A DNA stretch of 64,000 nucleotides, from NCBI RefSeq assembly GCF_018967645.1, contig NZ_JAHLZF010000003.1, forward strand, positions 124,316-188,315. The letters are read 5' to 3'. The translations under genes were made by a program, and so were the position numbers. The stretch's first letter is position 1; each line of letters opens with the position of its first letter. The notes beneath the pieces were generated by a model. The model saw only the letters and a program-made list of their open reading frames with translations, was not told the DNA's origin and searched no databases. The stretch is from Allobacillus halotolerans (GTDB lineage: Bacteria > Bacillota > Bacilli > Bacillales > Alkalibacillaceae). Of this stretch, positions 18,553 through 28,619 are shown one piece after another.

Positions 18553-18621
18553 TCACGTACACTCCCTTTTGCACAGTATATGTTATATTTATGTGTACGA
18601 ATAAAAGTTATGACTTGGAGA

Positions 18622-19130
<509 letters not shown>

Positions 19131-19140
19131 GTTTTTCCGA

Positions 19141-19169
19141 TTGCATTTTTCCCCAAATCGCTATATACT
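19141..19169 (+). promoter_or_regulatory. SigA promoter of scr
   Basis: TTGCAT (19141-19146), 17-base spacer, TATACT (19164-19169), within 15 bases of the tadA stop. A perfect hairpin GTGCACT (19175-19181) / AGTGCAC (19191-19197) sits at the expected 5' end of the precursor, ahead of the mature RNA. Confidence 0.7.
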
Positions 19170-19204
19170 AGGTAGTGCACTTCAATTTGGAGTGCACGAT
19201 ATTT

Positions 19205-19485
19205 AAAACTTGCCGTGCTAGGTGGGGAGGTAGCGGTGCCCTGTAACCCACAATCCGCTATAGTGGGGCTGAATTCCCGTTCGAGGCCAGGTCATTGTAT
19301 GGCCTGCCGCAAGGGAGCAGTGTTGACGCTTGGGTCCTGCGCAATAGAAACTCGCGAACCCTGTCAGGTCCGGAAGGAAGCAGCAGTAAGCGAACCCTTC
19401 TATGTGACGCAGGATCGCCTGGGCCGAGCTGCAAACTTGCGTAACGCATATGATGGCCTGGTCGACAACGGGTGCACGGTGTTAC
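19205..19485 (+). ncRNA. scr: Signal recognition particle RNA (scRNA, large Bacillus type)
   Basis: The sequence from about 19207 matches the Bacillus small cytoplasmic RNA. The 5' Alu-domain start TTGCCGTGCTAGGTGGGGAG pairs through GCCGTGC with GCACGGT at 19474-19480. The S-domain helix 8 has the invariant GTCAGGTCCGGAAGGAAGCA with its GGAA tetraloop (around 19365-19384). It forms the SRP with Ffh and targets membrane and secreted proteins. The length of about 275 nt is the expected long Alu-containing form. Ends are approximate. A longer precursor trimmed by RNase III is known in B. subtilis. Confidence 0.95.
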
Positions 19486-19540
19486 ATACAAAATCAATGC
19501 TTGCCTTCATAGGTGAGCTTTTTTTATAGGGTGAATGTCA

Positions 19541-20317
19541 ATGAGAGTCGGTTTAATCGGTGCAGGAACAATAGGTACGTATTTACTTGATGAGCTTTCC
19601 AGAAAAAATGATCAAGATATACGAATTACCAGTGTTTTCGTCCGTAATTTAGAAAAATATCAACATTTAGAAGAGCGGTATGGTGTACAATTGTACACAT
19701 CTGTCGATGAATTTTTAGATTCATCAATCGACGTTGTTGTGGAAGCTGCAAATGTTCAAGCAGCTAGAGAAGTGCTTCCAGACATTGTGAGCGAGAAAGA
19801 AACCGTATTAATCAGTATTGGTGCACTAGCGGAAGAGAACTTCTTTAATAAAATAACAGAGATTATCAATGAAAAGAATCATCGAGTTCACTTACCATCT
19901 GGAGCCATCGGTGGTTTAGACCTCATTGAAAATGTTACTGAAGCGGGAATCATCGATACTTTATCTCTAGTCACAAGAAAACCAGCCCACACATTGTTGA
20001 GCGAACCGACCGATGAAACGAAGACGGTGTTTGAAGGGAACGCGGCGGAAGCAATTGAACAATATCCTAAAAATATCAATGTATCCATCGCATTGGCACT
20101 GGCTGGAGTCGGCTTACAACAAACAAAAGTGACTCTATTAGCTGATCCAAATTTGGATAAAAACATCCATTCCATCCAAGTAAGTGGTGATTTTGGTACA
20201 GCTTCGTTTGAAATTAGCAATAATCCATTTCCATCAAACAAAAATACAAGTTACCTAGCTGCTGTAAGCGTCCTTGGTACATTAAAGAAAATGACCAAAA
20301 GAATCAATATTGGTTAA
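19541..20317 (+). CDS. Aspartate dehydrogenase domain protein (NadX-like)
   Basis: 258 residues from the ATG at 19541, seven bases after AGGGTG; an ATG at 19535 is too close to that site. The N-terminal Rossmann loop is GLIGAGTIG (4-12). The HLPSGAIGGLD segment (around residue 125) and the later KPAHTL and NVSIALALAG motifs are those of the L-aspartate dehydrogenase / DUF108 family. The family oxidises L-aspartate to iminoaspartate or oxaloacetate, in some species feeding NAD synthesis. No nadA or nadC lies nearby, so the role is open. It sits between scr and dnaX, adjacent genes in B. subtilis, so this is a local insertion. Confidence 0.8.
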   Translation: MRVGLIGAGTIGTYLLDELSRKNDQDIRITSVFVRNLEKYQHLEERYGVQLYTSVDEFLDSSIDVVVEAANVQAAREVLPDIVSEKETVLISIGALAEENFFNKITEIINEKNHRVHLPSGAIGGLDLIENVTEAGIIDTLSLVTRKPAHTLLSEPTDETKTVFEGNAAEAIEQYPKNINVSIALALAGVGLQQTKVTLLADPNLDKNIHSIQVSGDFGTASFEISNNPFPSNKNTSYLAAVSVLGTLKKMTKRINIG

Positions 20318-20371
20318 AGCTTGAAAATATTCAATAGAAAACAGCGAACGAAAAATATGTTCATAGAAAAG

Positions 20372-20410
20372 GAGCGTCCAGGCGGAATCCAAACCGGATG
20401 CTCTTTTTTT
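20372..20410 (+). terminator. Terminator downstream of the aspartate dehydrogenase gene
   Basis: GAGCGTCC (20372-20379) pairs with GGATGCTC (20396-20403), followed by T7. The remaining gap to dnaX holds a TATAAT (about 20488) without a good -35 at standard spacing. Confidence 0.75.
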
Positions 20411-20524
20411 GGCTTATTATTGAAGAGAATACCGTATGATTAAGAAAATAGACGATATTAAAATCCTATCCGATTGACGTAAAATCGGTTATAATAAAGA
20501 GAGAATTTTAAAGGAGAAAAGCTC

Positions 20525-22222
20525 ATGGCATATCAAGCGCTCTATCGCGTATGGCGACCAACAGATTTTCGTGATGTCGTCGGACAAGAGCATATTACCC
20601 GCACCCTGCAAAATGCATTATTGCAGAACAAAGTTGCGCACGCCTATTTGTTTACGGGACCTCGTGGAACCGGTAAAACAAGTGCTGCAAAAATCTTCTC
20701 GAAGGCGATCAACTGTGAACGTTCACCGGTTGAGGAACCTTGTGGAGAATGTTCAGCTTGTCAGGGAATCCAGGACGGGACGGTCTCCGATATTATTGAG
20801 ATTGATGCTGCATCGAATAATGGTGTGGATGATATCCGGGAAATCCGTGACAAAGTGAAGTATGCACCGACGTCCGTTAAATACAAAGTGTATATTATTG
20901 ATGAGGTACATATGCTTTCACAAGGTGCGTTCAATGCGTTGTTAAAAACATTGGAAGAACCTCCAGAGCATGTGATATTCATTTTGGCGACGACGGAACC
21001 GCATAAAATTCCGCTTACGATTATTTCACGTTGTCAGCGATTTGATTTCAAGCGGATTTCACAACAAGCCATTACGGACCGATTGAAGTATATTTTAGAT
21101 GAAGAAGACGTTCAGTATGAAGAAAATGCGATGATTCACATCAGTTTAACTGCTGAGGGTGGTATGCGTGACGCACTGAGTTTACTCGACCAAGCGATCG
21201 CTTACAGTGATGACTCGATGATTTCAATGGATGATGTACTTGCTGTGACAGGGTCGATTGCCCAAGAACATCTTTTTACGTTAACAAATGCCTTGTTGGA
21301 GCATAATGCTAAAGAGACCTTGCAACTCTTGGACCGTCAATTGCAATCCGGTAAGGACCCAGGCCGTTTCGTTTTTGACTTTATCCATTATCTTCGAGAT
21401 GTGCTGATGTTTAAAAGCTCTCGGGGACAAGCTGAAGTACTCGTCCGAGCCATTCCAAACGAGGAATTCAAAGAGCAGACGGAAAAAGTATCTCGACATT
21501 GGCTTGAAACAGCGATTGGAATTTTGAATAAAACGCAGCAAGATATGCGCTGGACAAACAGCCCACAAGTTTTGCTTGAAGTTGCCCTATTGGACCTACA
21601 AGAAATTGACCTTCATACGACAGAAGATCAACCAGCGACGCCTGCAGAAGATACAGCTGTTCTCCAAAGACAGGTTGCACAGCTTGAGAAAGCATTGAAT
21701 CAATTGAAAGAGCAAGGGGTTCAGGTGAAACAAGAGTCTTCTCCTGTGAAGGAAACGAAGCGGAGGACTAATCGGGGATCTGGTTATAAAATACCATATG
21801 AAAAAATCCGACGAACATTATCCGAAGCGACGAAGGAAGATATTCAAAATGTGAAACAAAATTGGGCGAACTTTATGGACCAACTGAAGCGGAACAGTCC
21901 GCCAGCTCACGCAAAATTGGTCGATAGCAAGCCACGAGCCGCTTCAGGAGAATCCTTGATTATTTCTTTCCGTTATGAAATCCATTGTTCATTAGTCATG
22001 GAAAATCAAACTATGATAGAATCACAATTGAGTGAGTATACTGGAAAGCAATTAACGATTATTCCAGTTCCTGAAAGTGAATGGACAACAATTCGAGAAG
22101 ATTTTTTAAACCAACAGCAAGCGGAAGAACCAGCTAAAAAGGAAGAAAGTGAAGAAGATCCTTTGGTCGCTGAAGCCCGAAAGCTTGTCGGTAACGAACT
22201 ACTTGAAATAAAAGAATCTTAA
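20525..22222 (+). CDS. dnaX: DNA polymerase III subunits gamma/tau DnaX
   Basis: 565 residues. AAA+ clamp-loader ATPase: Walker A GPRGTGKTS (45-53), zinc-binding cysteines in EEPCGECSAC, Walker B IIDEVHML, sensor 1 ATTEPHKIP. A polar coiled linker (about 375-420) and the tau-type C-terminal domain that contacts PolC follow. It opens and loads the sliding clamp at the fork. AAAGGAG precedes the ATG. It is co-transcribed with yaaK (12 bases) and recR. Confidence 0.97.
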   Translation: MAYQALYRVWRPTDFRDVVGQEHITRTLQNALLQNKVAHAYLFTGPRGTGKTSAAKIFSKAINCERSPVEEPCGECSACQGIQDGTVSDIIEIDAASNNGVDDIREIRDKVKYAPTSVKYKVYIIDEVHMLSQGAFNALLKTLEEPPEHVIFILATTEPHKIPLTIISRCQRFDFKRISQQAITDRLKYILDEEDVQYEENAMIHISLTAEGGMRDALSLLDQAIAYSDDSMISMDDVLAVTGSIAQEHLFTLTNALLEHNAKETLQLLDRQLQSGKDPGRFVFDFIHYLRDVLMFKSSRGQAEVLVRAIPNEEFKEQTEKVSRHWLETAIGILNKTQQDMRWTNSPQVLLEVALLDLQEIDLHTTEDQPATPAEDTAVLQRQVAQLEKALNQLKEQGVQVKQESSPVKETKRRTNRGSGYKIPYEKIRRTLSEATKEDIQNVKQNWANFMDQLKRNSPPAHAKLVDSKPRAASGESLIISFRYEIHCSLVMENQTMIESQLSEYTGKQLTIIPVPESEWTTIREDFLNQQQAEEPAKKEESEEDPLVAEARKLVGNELLEIKES

Positions 22223-22234
22223 GGAGGCATTTAT

Positions 22235-22552
22235 ATGCGTGGTGGAGGAAACATGAATAATATGATGAAACAAATGCAAAAAATGCAAAAGAAAATGATG
22301 GCGGCTCAAGATGAGCTTCATGAAATGACATTTGAAGCAACAGCTGGCGGTGGCATGGTGAAAGTCATCGCAAACGGCAAAAAAGAAATTACAGATGTTG
22401 AAATTAGCGAAGAAGTCGTTGATCCAGATGATGTAGAAATGCTACAAGACTTAATTCTCGCAGCAACGAACGACGTCATGAAGCAAGTGGAAGACACGAC
22501 GAATGATAAGATGGGTCAATTTACCAAAGGTATGAATATACCGGGCTTCTAG
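22235..22552 (+). CDS. yaaK: YbaB/EbfC nucleoid-associated protein YaaK
   Basis: 105 residues with a Met/Lys/Gln-rich N-terminal helix ([18 protein letters not shown]) and the conserved core [24 protein letters not shown]. The family forms dimers shaped like tweezers that bind DNA. AAGGAGG precedes the ATG, and the dnaX-yaaK-recR order is the standard one. Confidence 0.94.
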   Translation: MRGGGNMNNMMKQMQKMQKKMMAAQDELHEMTFEATAGGGMVKVIANGKKEITDVEISEEVVDPDDVEMLQDLILAATNDVMKQVEDTTNDKMGQFTKGMNIPGF

Positions 22553-22564
22553 GAGGCACGCTTC

Positions 22565-23161
22565 ATGTATTATCCAGAACCAATATCAAAGCTCGTCGAC
22601 AGTTTTACAAAACTGCCAGGCATTGGTCCGAAAACAGCCGTCCGCCTGGCTTTTTTCGTGTTATCGATGGAAGAAGATGATGTGTTGGAGTTTGGGAAAG
22701 CACTCGTCAATGCGAAACGTGAGTTAACTCATTGCAGTAACTGTGGGCATATAACCGATAAAGATCCATGTAATATTTGTACGGATCCAAATCGAGATAA
22801 CACGCTTATTTGTGTCGTTCAAGATCCAAAAGATGTGATCGCCATGGAGAAGATGAAAGACTTCCAAGGAAGATATCACGTATTGAATGGTGCGATTTCA
22901 CCAATGGATGGAATTGGACCTGAAGACATTAATGTCACATCGTTGATTGAACGGTTAAAAGATGAAGAAGTAGAAGAATTGATTTTAGCGACAAACCCGA
23001 CGGTAGAAGGGGAAGCAACAGCGATGTATATTTCCCGGTTAGTGAGACCGTCTGGAATCCGGACAACCCGAATTGCCCATGGATTACCAGTCGGAGGAGA
23101 TCTGGAATATGCGGACGAAGTAACACTGTCCAAAGCTTTGGAAGGTCGACGAGATTTATAA
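22565..23161 (+). CDS. recR: Recombination mediator protein RecR
   Basis: 198 residues. Helix-hairpin-helix [14 protein letters not shown] (near 18-31), C4 zinc finger [16 protein letters not shown] (57-72), then a Toprim domain with [14 protein letters not shown] and [15 protein letters not shown]. It acts with RecF and RecO to load RecA on gapped DNA. It follows yaaK by 12 bases and ends the operon. Confidence 0.97.
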   Translation: MYYPEPISKLVDSFTKLPGIGPKTAVRLAFFVLSMEEDDVLEFGKALVNAKRELTHCSNCGHITDKDPCNICTDPNRDNTLICVVQDPKDVIAMEKMKDFQGRYHVLNGAISPMDGIGPEDINVTSLIERLKDEEVEELILATNPTVEGEATAMYISRLVRPSGIRTTRIAHGLPVGGDLEYADEVTLSKALEGRRDL

Positions 23162-23185
23162 TAATACTCAATAGATATGTAAGTA

Positions 23186-23227
23186 ATCCGCATTGCTCCT
23201 TTTAGTTGGAGCGTGCGGATCTTTTGT
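23186..23227 (+). terminator. Terminator downstream of recR
   Basis: ATCCGC (23186-23191) with GCGGAT (23215-23220), enclosing GCTCC / GGAGC, followed by a T-rich stretch. Confidence 0.75.
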
Positions 23228-23256
23228 TAGGTCTTCGCTAAGCAAGAAAGCAAGTT

Positions 23257-23790
23257 GAAAAGTCGGGTAGAAGGGTTCTATACCCCCGAGCGGACAAGAA
23301 AAGGCGCCGGAAAGTCTTATAGGAGTGTTCTATACCCCCGAGCGGACAAGAAAAGGCGCCGGAAAGTCTTATAGGAGTGTTCTATACCCTCGAGCGAGCA
23401 GGAAATGACGCCGGAAAGTCCTATAGGAGTGTTCTATACCCCTGAACGGACAAGAAACGACGCCGGAAAGTCTTATAGGAGTGCTCTATACCCCTGAACG
23501 GGCAGGAAATAGCGCCGGAAAGTCTTATAGGAGTTCTCTATACCCCCGAGCGAGCAGGAAAAGAATCCGGAAAGTCTTATAGAAGTTCTCTATACCCCCG
23601 AGCGAGCAGGAAAAGAATCCGGAAAGTCTTATAGAAGTGCTCTATACCCCCGAACGGACAGGAAATGACGCCGTAAAGTCCTATAGGAGTTCTCTATACC
23701 CCCGAGCGAGCAGGAAATAATGCCAGAAAGTCTTATAGGAGTGCTCTATACCCCTGAACGGGTAGGAAAAACGCCGGAAAGTCTTATAGA
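23257..23790. repeat. 52-bp tandem repeat array 1 (about ten units)
   Basis: Ten successive units start at 23257, 23309, 23361, 23413, 23465, 23517, 23569, 23621, 23673 and 23725. All are 52 bases long except the last (51), and a decaying eleventh follows. Each has GGAAAGTC, then a small dyad TATAG...CTATA, then ACCCC, CGAGCGG or a close variant, then a variable GGCGCC-like end. Units 6 and 7 differ at one base, which suggests recent duplication. The array occupies the 830-base gap between recR and a minus-strand lipoprotein gene, where B. subtilis has yaaL. From 23791 to 23991 I see nothing. Confidence 0.93.
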
Positions 23791-23991
23791 AAACTCAATA
23801 GTCTATGCTGCTGCCATAATAAGATCAGGCCCTCATTATATTCAACCACGATCAGTTGCATCATATTACGTCTGTAATGATTTGGATTCGTCATATAATC
23901 ATAGTTTTTTCGGCAACTGATTAATGTAATCGACATAACCAATTACAATGATATTAAATAGAATATAACTCAAATATCTCTTCTTCATTTT

Positions 23992-24543
23992 TTATCCCTT
24001 ATTTTTATTGCCGTAGTGGTACCATTGTACGTCCTTAACTGCGTGGACAGGCATGTACTCTCTATCTAAAATCAGTAGATTATAGCTGGCATCTTCCCGT
24101 GTAAGATGATCCATCAAGCTTGCTGGTAACTTCATGTTCCATGTGGTGCGAATGCTCACTTGATAAGAGAGGTTTTCGTTGGTTGGTATAGGACCTTTTA
24201 TGGGCTCTGATAGGTAAATCCCCGTATATTCGTGAAAAGCTTTTGGATATTCAATGACAAAGTAATAATCTTCATACTGGTGAAGTAAATCATAGAGATG
24301 TTGAGACAACGTGAAATCAAATTGAAAGGCCAATTCATTCTCTTGTACATCCATTGCTAACTGATTAATGGTGAAATTTGGAGGAATGAATTGTTTTTCT
24401 AATGAAATGTTTTCTTCATTAGTCGTCTCTTCATTTTGCTTTTTAACTACTTTTTGTGGTTGGTTAGACACTTCTTGATCTACACTTTGATTACATGCAA
24501 CTAAAAAAATTAAACCAATTATTAAGAAGACATCTTTCCTCAT
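23992..24543 (-). CDS. Predicted lipoprotein, unknown function
   Basis: 183 residues with a signal peptide ending in the lipobox LVAC (Cys near residue 17), then a Gln/Glu/Asn-rich linker (about 18-50). The last 130 residues look like a compact beta-rich domain; I do not recognise it. AGGAGG sits before the ATG, so translation is likely. It has no counterpart at this place in B. subtilis and is transcribed against the surrounding operons. Confidence 0.7.
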   Translation of the reverse strand: MRKDVFLIIGLIFLVACNQSVDQEVSNQPQKVVKKQNEETTNEENISLEKQFIPPNFTINQLAMDVQENELAFQFDFTLSQHLYDLLHQYEDYYFVIEYPKAFHEYTGIYLSEPIKGPIPTNENLSYQVSIRTTWNMKLPASLMDHLTREDASYNLLILDREYMPVHAVKDVQWYHYGNKNKG

Positions 24544-24769
24544 ATGTTCCTCCTTATCGCAGTTGCATGATTGATAGCAACTACCATTAGAATGTAACCA
24601 TTGGTTTCCGCACAGTTGCTAAAATTTTCTATATTTACTATACCACAATCAATATATTTAAAAAATTACCAAATTAAATAAACCCATAAAAATGCGAAAA
24701 TAACTTGTTCTACTTAAATTAGACACAACATAAAATGGCAATAGAGTAAGTGTAGAAAGGGGATGTCAG

Positions 24770-25036
24770 ATGGATCCTATCGTCGTCATTTTAACGATCA
24801 TTGCATTGATTGTTCTTGTTCTATTTTTTGGTCCGCCGTTAAAGTTGATGCGTTTTGCTTCCAAAGGAGTCGTTCGACTAATTATTGGCGCACTGTTTAT
24901 TTTCTTTGCCAATGTATTTGGTTCGATGTTCGGGCTTCATATACCTATTAACGTTTTCACATCATTGTTCGTTGGATTTCTCGGTTTATTTGGTTTAGGG
25001 AGTTTAGCAGCCATTCACTTTTTGATCCTTCCTTAA
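24770..25036 (+). CDS. bofA: Pro-SigK processing inhibitor BofA
   Basis: 88 residues with two or three hydrophobic helices and the family signature near RFASKGVVRLIIGALFIFFAN. The C-terminal stretch GLGSLAAIHFLIL is the BofA tail that projects into the SpoIVFB active site. In the forespore outer membrane BofA holds the SpoIVFB protease inactive until a forespore signal arrives. A SigE-like -10 CATAAAAT occurs at 24729-24736, but I find no convincing -35. AAGGGGATG precedes the start. Confidence 0.92.
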   Translation: MDPIVVILTIIALIVLVLFFGPPLKLMRFASKGVVRLIIGALFIFFANVFGSMFGLHIPINVFTSLFVGFLGLFGLGSLAAIHFLILP

Positions 25037-25122
25037 ATTTTCTATTAAAAATTTCATAGATTTATGTATAAATGCTTCTCGTCCTGGACAAGCTAGTAGA
25101 TAAAGAGGAGGGGAAGTTATTT

Positions 25123-25302
25123 ATGAGAGAATCTATGAAAGTTTGCAAGATTTGTGATCAACCGAAGCAAGAGGGGTTGCAGCTGTTCTTTGCGTTTATC
25201 TGTACGGATTGTGAAAAGGAAATTATTCATACTTCACCTGAAGAAGAACGTTACGATTACTATGTCGACCGGTTAAAAGCATGCTCCTACCAAAAACAGT
25301 AG
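25123..25302 (+). CDS. csfB: Anti-sigma factor Gin (CsfB)
   Basis: 59 residues from the ATG after GAGGAGGGG. Two zinc-binding pairs, CKICDQ and CTDCEK, are spaced as in Gin, and the C-terminus YDYYVDRLKACS matches the family. Gin binds SigG (and SigE) to stop premature late-forespore activity. Its place after bofA is the usual one. Confidence 0.9.
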   Translation: MRESMKVCKICDQPKQEGLQLFFAFICTDCEKEIIHTSPEEERYDYYVDRLKACSYQKQ

Positions 25303-25315
25303 GAGTCTTTTTTTT
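25284..25315 (+). terminator. Terminator overlapping the csfB stop
   Basis: CTCCTAC (25284-25290) with GTAGGAG (25299-25305), then T8. The right arm contains the stop codon. Confidence 0.85.
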
Positions 25316-25333
25316 GTGCTTTAGTGATAGATT

Positions 25334-25564
25334 TATGCGCCCTTTTATGAAAGATATGAGACTACTGTTGGCAAATATGAGCCCGTTCGAGAGGATTATG
25401 TGACCACTAAAAGGATATATGGACCCTAGCTTAAGAATTATGTTACCAAACTAAAAATATATGGTCCTAAGATGGGAGTAGGTGGCACCGGCGTTCCAGG
25501 ATATAGACCCGGATGATCAATAAATGGTCCCAAGATTGAAGTATATGCTCCCGTAGTTCGTCTA
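25334..25564. repeat. 21-bp tandem repeat array 1 (eleven degenerate units)
   Basis: Eleven consecutive units of exactly 21 bases fill the gap between csfB and yaaO. The best-kept positions are a leading TATG and CCC at positions 7-9 (for example TATGAGCCCG, TATGGACCCT, TATGCTCCCG); the rest varies widely. No insertion or deletion disturbs the period. No reading frame runs through it. Confidence 0.88.
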
Positions 25565-25634
25565 AGCGGTTGCTTTTCAATTTTAGATGCCTCTGCTATG
25601 CTCGATACAAACAACTGTAAAAGAGGAAGCTAAA

Positions 25635-27071
25635 ATGGACCAACGACAAACCCCTTTATTTAACCGATTAATCGAACATGTGGACACGAATCCTGTTTCT
25701 TTTCATGTTCCAGGCCATAAAAATGGACGTGTTTTTCCTTCCCAAAAAACAAATCCATTCCAAGAAATGATGCCGTTTGATTTAACGGAGCTATCGGGAT
25801 TGGACGATTTGCACCAACCTGAAGGTGTGATTCAGGAAGCAGAAGAGTTGGCAGCGGATTATTTTCAAGTAGAACGGACGTTTTTTCTCGTGAATGGCAC
25901 AACTTCTGGGAATCTAGCGATGATTTTAGCGGCTTGTTCGCCAGGGGATGAAATTCTCGTCCAGCGAAACAGTCATAAATCGATCATGCATGCGCTAGAA
26001 TTAGCAGGGGCTCGACCGATTTTCGTTTCACCTGATGACGATGAACAAGTGAGTCGTGTATCGGTTATTTCACGTGAAACAATAAGAGAAGCTATTAACC
26101 GCTTTCCTTCCATTAAAGCGGTTGTTTTAACGTACCCGGATTATTTCGGTTCAACATATGATCTGGAAAGGATTGTTGAGCTTTGTCATGAAAAAAACCT
26201 CCCCGTTTTAGTCGATGAAGCGCATGGCGCACATTTTCGGTTAGGTCTCCCGTTTCCGAAATCGGCGATTGATTGTGGGGCTGATGTGGTTGTTCATTCT
26301 GCTCATAAAACGTTGCCGGCTTTAACGATGGGGTCCTACTTGCATGTTTGTAGCAGCAAACGGATTTCACCCAAACGGATTGCGTATTATTTACAGATGG
26401 TACAAACGAGCAGTCCGTCGTATGCTGTGATGGCATCGCTTGATTTGGCGAGGTCTTTTTTGGCGACACGAACGGAGAAGGATTTGAAAGAAACGTTTTC
26501 TCAGATCCGCGCAATTCGTGAAGAGCTTAGTTCGTTGCAAAACGTATCAATCCAACCGATTCGACCGGGGATTGATGATCCGCTGAAAACGACGTTGTAT
26601 TCAAATGACTTCGATATGCGAGATTTGGATGGCCAACTACAAGCAAAAGGCATATATGCTGAGATGGTACAAAATAATCAATTATTGTTGATTCATGGCT
26701 TCTATGATGAACAATTTGATTATTCTCGTTTAAAACAGGCAGTAAAGTCGGTGAATACGCTCGAATTAAACAATTTTCATGGTAAAATAAAAAGTAGACA
26801 TGTAAAAAAAGAGATTCAACGATTGGAATTGAGTTATCAAGAGCTCCATCATTTGGATGCGGAATGGGTTCCGTGGTCAAAAGCAGTCGGACGATTAGCT
26901 GCAGAAACGATTACACCTTATCCACCAGGAATACCATTGATCCTCCAAGGTGAACGGATTCATGACAAGGAACTTGAGGTGCTTCATTCCAAAGAAAAGC
27001 TATTCCAATCGATTCAATACGATGGACACGATCTAAAACGAGGAATGACGGTTTATCGAGAACAACAATAG
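25635..27071 (+). CDS. yaaO: Orn/Lys/Arg decarboxylase family protein YaaO
   Basis: 478 residues from the ATG preceded by GAGGAAG; an upstream ATG 48 bases earlier lies next to the repeat array. PLP-dependent fold type I, prokaryotic decarboxylase class: [11 protein letters not shown] near the N-terminus, [15 protein letters not shown], and the PLP lysine in [16 protein letters not shown]. It may make cadaverine, agmatine or putrescine; the substrate is not settled for this subgroup. It starts the yaaO-tmk-darA-yaaR-holB-ricT-yabA series. Confidence 0.88.
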   Translation: MDQRQTPLFNRLIEHVDTNPVSFHVPGHKNGRVFPSQKTNPFQEMMPFDLTELSGLDDLHQPEGVIQEAEELAADYFQVERTFFLVNGTTSGNLAMILAACSPGDEILVQRNSHKSIMHALELAGARPIFVSPDDDEQVSRVSVISRETIREAINRFPSIKAVVLTYPDYFGSTYDLERIVELCHEKNLPVLVDEAHGAHFRLGLPFPKSAIDCGADVVVHSAHKTLPALTMGSYLHVCSSKRISPKRIAYYLQMVQTSSPSYAVMASLDLARSFLATRTEKDLKETFSQIRAIREELSSLQNVSIQPIRPGIDDPLKTTLYSNDFDMRDLDGQLQAKGIYAEMVQNNQLLLIHGFYDEQFDYSRLKQAVKSVNTLELNNFHGKIKSRHVKKEIQRLELSYQELHHLDAEWVPWSKAVGRLAAETITPYPPGIPLILQGERIHDKELEVLHSKEKLFQSIQYDGHDLKRGMTVYREQQ

Positions 27072-27085
27072 AGGAGTTTATGTGC

Positions 27086-27718
27086 GTGAGTGGATTATTT
27101 ATTACATTTGAAGGCGTTGAAGGAGCAGGAAAAACGACTGCTCTTTCCTATATACATAACCAATTGACTGAAGCGGGCTATCAAGTGATTCGTACACGTG
27201 AGCCTGGAGGAATCGAAATTGCCGAGAAGATTCGGGATGTCATTTTAAATCCAGAACATACAGCAATGGAAGCTCGGACCGAAGCATTACTGTATGCTGC
27301 AGCTCGAAGACAACATTTGGTCGAGCGCGTTCTGCCAGCCCTGGAAGAAGGGAAAATCGTCCTTTGCGATCGGTTTATCGATAGTAGTCTTGCTTATCAA
27401 GGCTATGCGAGAGGGCTTGGTATTGATGAAGTATATGAAATGAACCGGTTTGCCATTGGAGATGCGATGCCTGATTTAACCATTTTATTTCGAATTGATC
27501 CTGTCGAAGGATTAAAACGGATTGCTGCAAATAAAGATCGCGAGCAGAACCGATTGGACTTGGAAAAAATTGATTTTCATCAAAAAGTTTTTGATGCTTA
27601 TGAGCAATTGATCGATCGTTTTCCGAATCGTATTCAACCAATTGATGCCAGTCAACCGGTTGAAGCTGTTCAAAATGAATGCTTAAACCTGATAAAAAAC
27701 CAATTAAATATACATTAA
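27086..27718 (+). CDS. tmk: Thymidylate kinase
   Basis: 210 residues starting at the GTG of 27086, which gives [10 protein letters not shown], the N-terminus known for B. subtilis Tmk, at proper distance from GAGGAG. The ATG at 27080 is only a few bases from that site. P-loop [11 protein letters not shown] (9-18), DR-motif [14 protein letters not shown], and a lid with an Arg-rich stretch. It phosphorylates dTMP to dTDP. Confidence 0.95.
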   Translation: MSGLFITFEGVEGAGKTTALSYIHNQLTEAGYQVIRTREPGGIEIAEKIRDVILNPEHTAMEARTEALLYAAARRQHLVERVLPALEEGKIVLCDRFIDSSLAYQGYARGLGIDEVYEMNRFAIGDAMPDLTILFRIDPVEGLKRIAANKDREQNRLDLEKIDFHQKVFDAYEQLIDRFPNRIQPIDASQPVEAVQNECLNLIKNQLNIH

Positions 27719-27777
27719 AAGTATTTACGAGTGATAAACTGGCTTAAAGCTTGTTATAATGATAGAAAAGGATCTAA

Positions 27778-28119
<342 letters not shown>

Positions 28120-28148
28120 TTGCCTCATGTAAAGGTAGGTAAATCGTT

Positions 28149-28589
28149 ATGAAGATCACTCAAGATCTCCAACCTAAAATCGATACGGCTCAAACTAAAC
28201 GTGTGAATACTTCACAACCTTCGCAAGCTTTTTTATCGATGGTTGGACAAGAACGAGATAAACTACAAGGAGAGCAGCTGACAAAGTTTCTCAACCAAAT
28301 TCAAGCACAAGGTGAGAAAATCGCGAAATTCCGTTCGTTTAAAGACTTAGCTAAATATAAACGAATGATTCATGAATTTATCGACGAAGCTGTCAAGCAT
28401 GGGTTAACGTTGAAGCAGTCGAGAAGCTGGGACCTGGCGGGTGGAAATCGACAGCTTACATTAGTCGAACAAATCGATGAGAAGCTGATGAACTTAACCG
28501 ACCAGCTTTTAGATCAAGAAAAAGACTCTCTCGATTTGTTGAAGGTAATCGGTGAGATTAAAGGATTGCTAGTAAACATATACGCTTAA
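28149..28589 (+). CDS. yaaR: YaaR family protein (DUF327)
   Basis: 146 residues, mostly helical and charged, with the conserved SWDLAGGNRQLTLVEQIDEKLM segment of the DUF327 family. It always lies between yaaQ and holB in Bacillaceae; its function is not established. AAGGTAGG is upstream of the ATG. Confidence 0.88.
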   Translation: MKITQDLQPKIDTAQTKRVNTSQPSQAFLSMVGQERDKLQGEQLTKFLNQIQAQGEKIAKFRSFKDLAKYKRMIHEFIDEAVKHGLTLKQSRSWDLAGGNRQLTLVEQIDEKLMNLTDQLLDQEKDSLDLLKVIGEIKGLLVNIYA

Positions 28590-28619
28590 AATTGATTTCA
28601 GATAGATAGGATGGGCATG

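Noticed and set aside
19215-19529. Protein-coding frames within the SRP RNA gene
   Set aside because: The sequence is plainly the SRP RNA; the frames are incidental.
20470-20493. TTGACG...TATAAT as the dnaX promoter
   Set aside because: The two boxes are only ten bases apart, too close for a SigA promoter.
23257-23790. CRISPR array
   Set aside because: Whole units repeat head to tail without unique spacers of constant length, and no cas genes are in the window.
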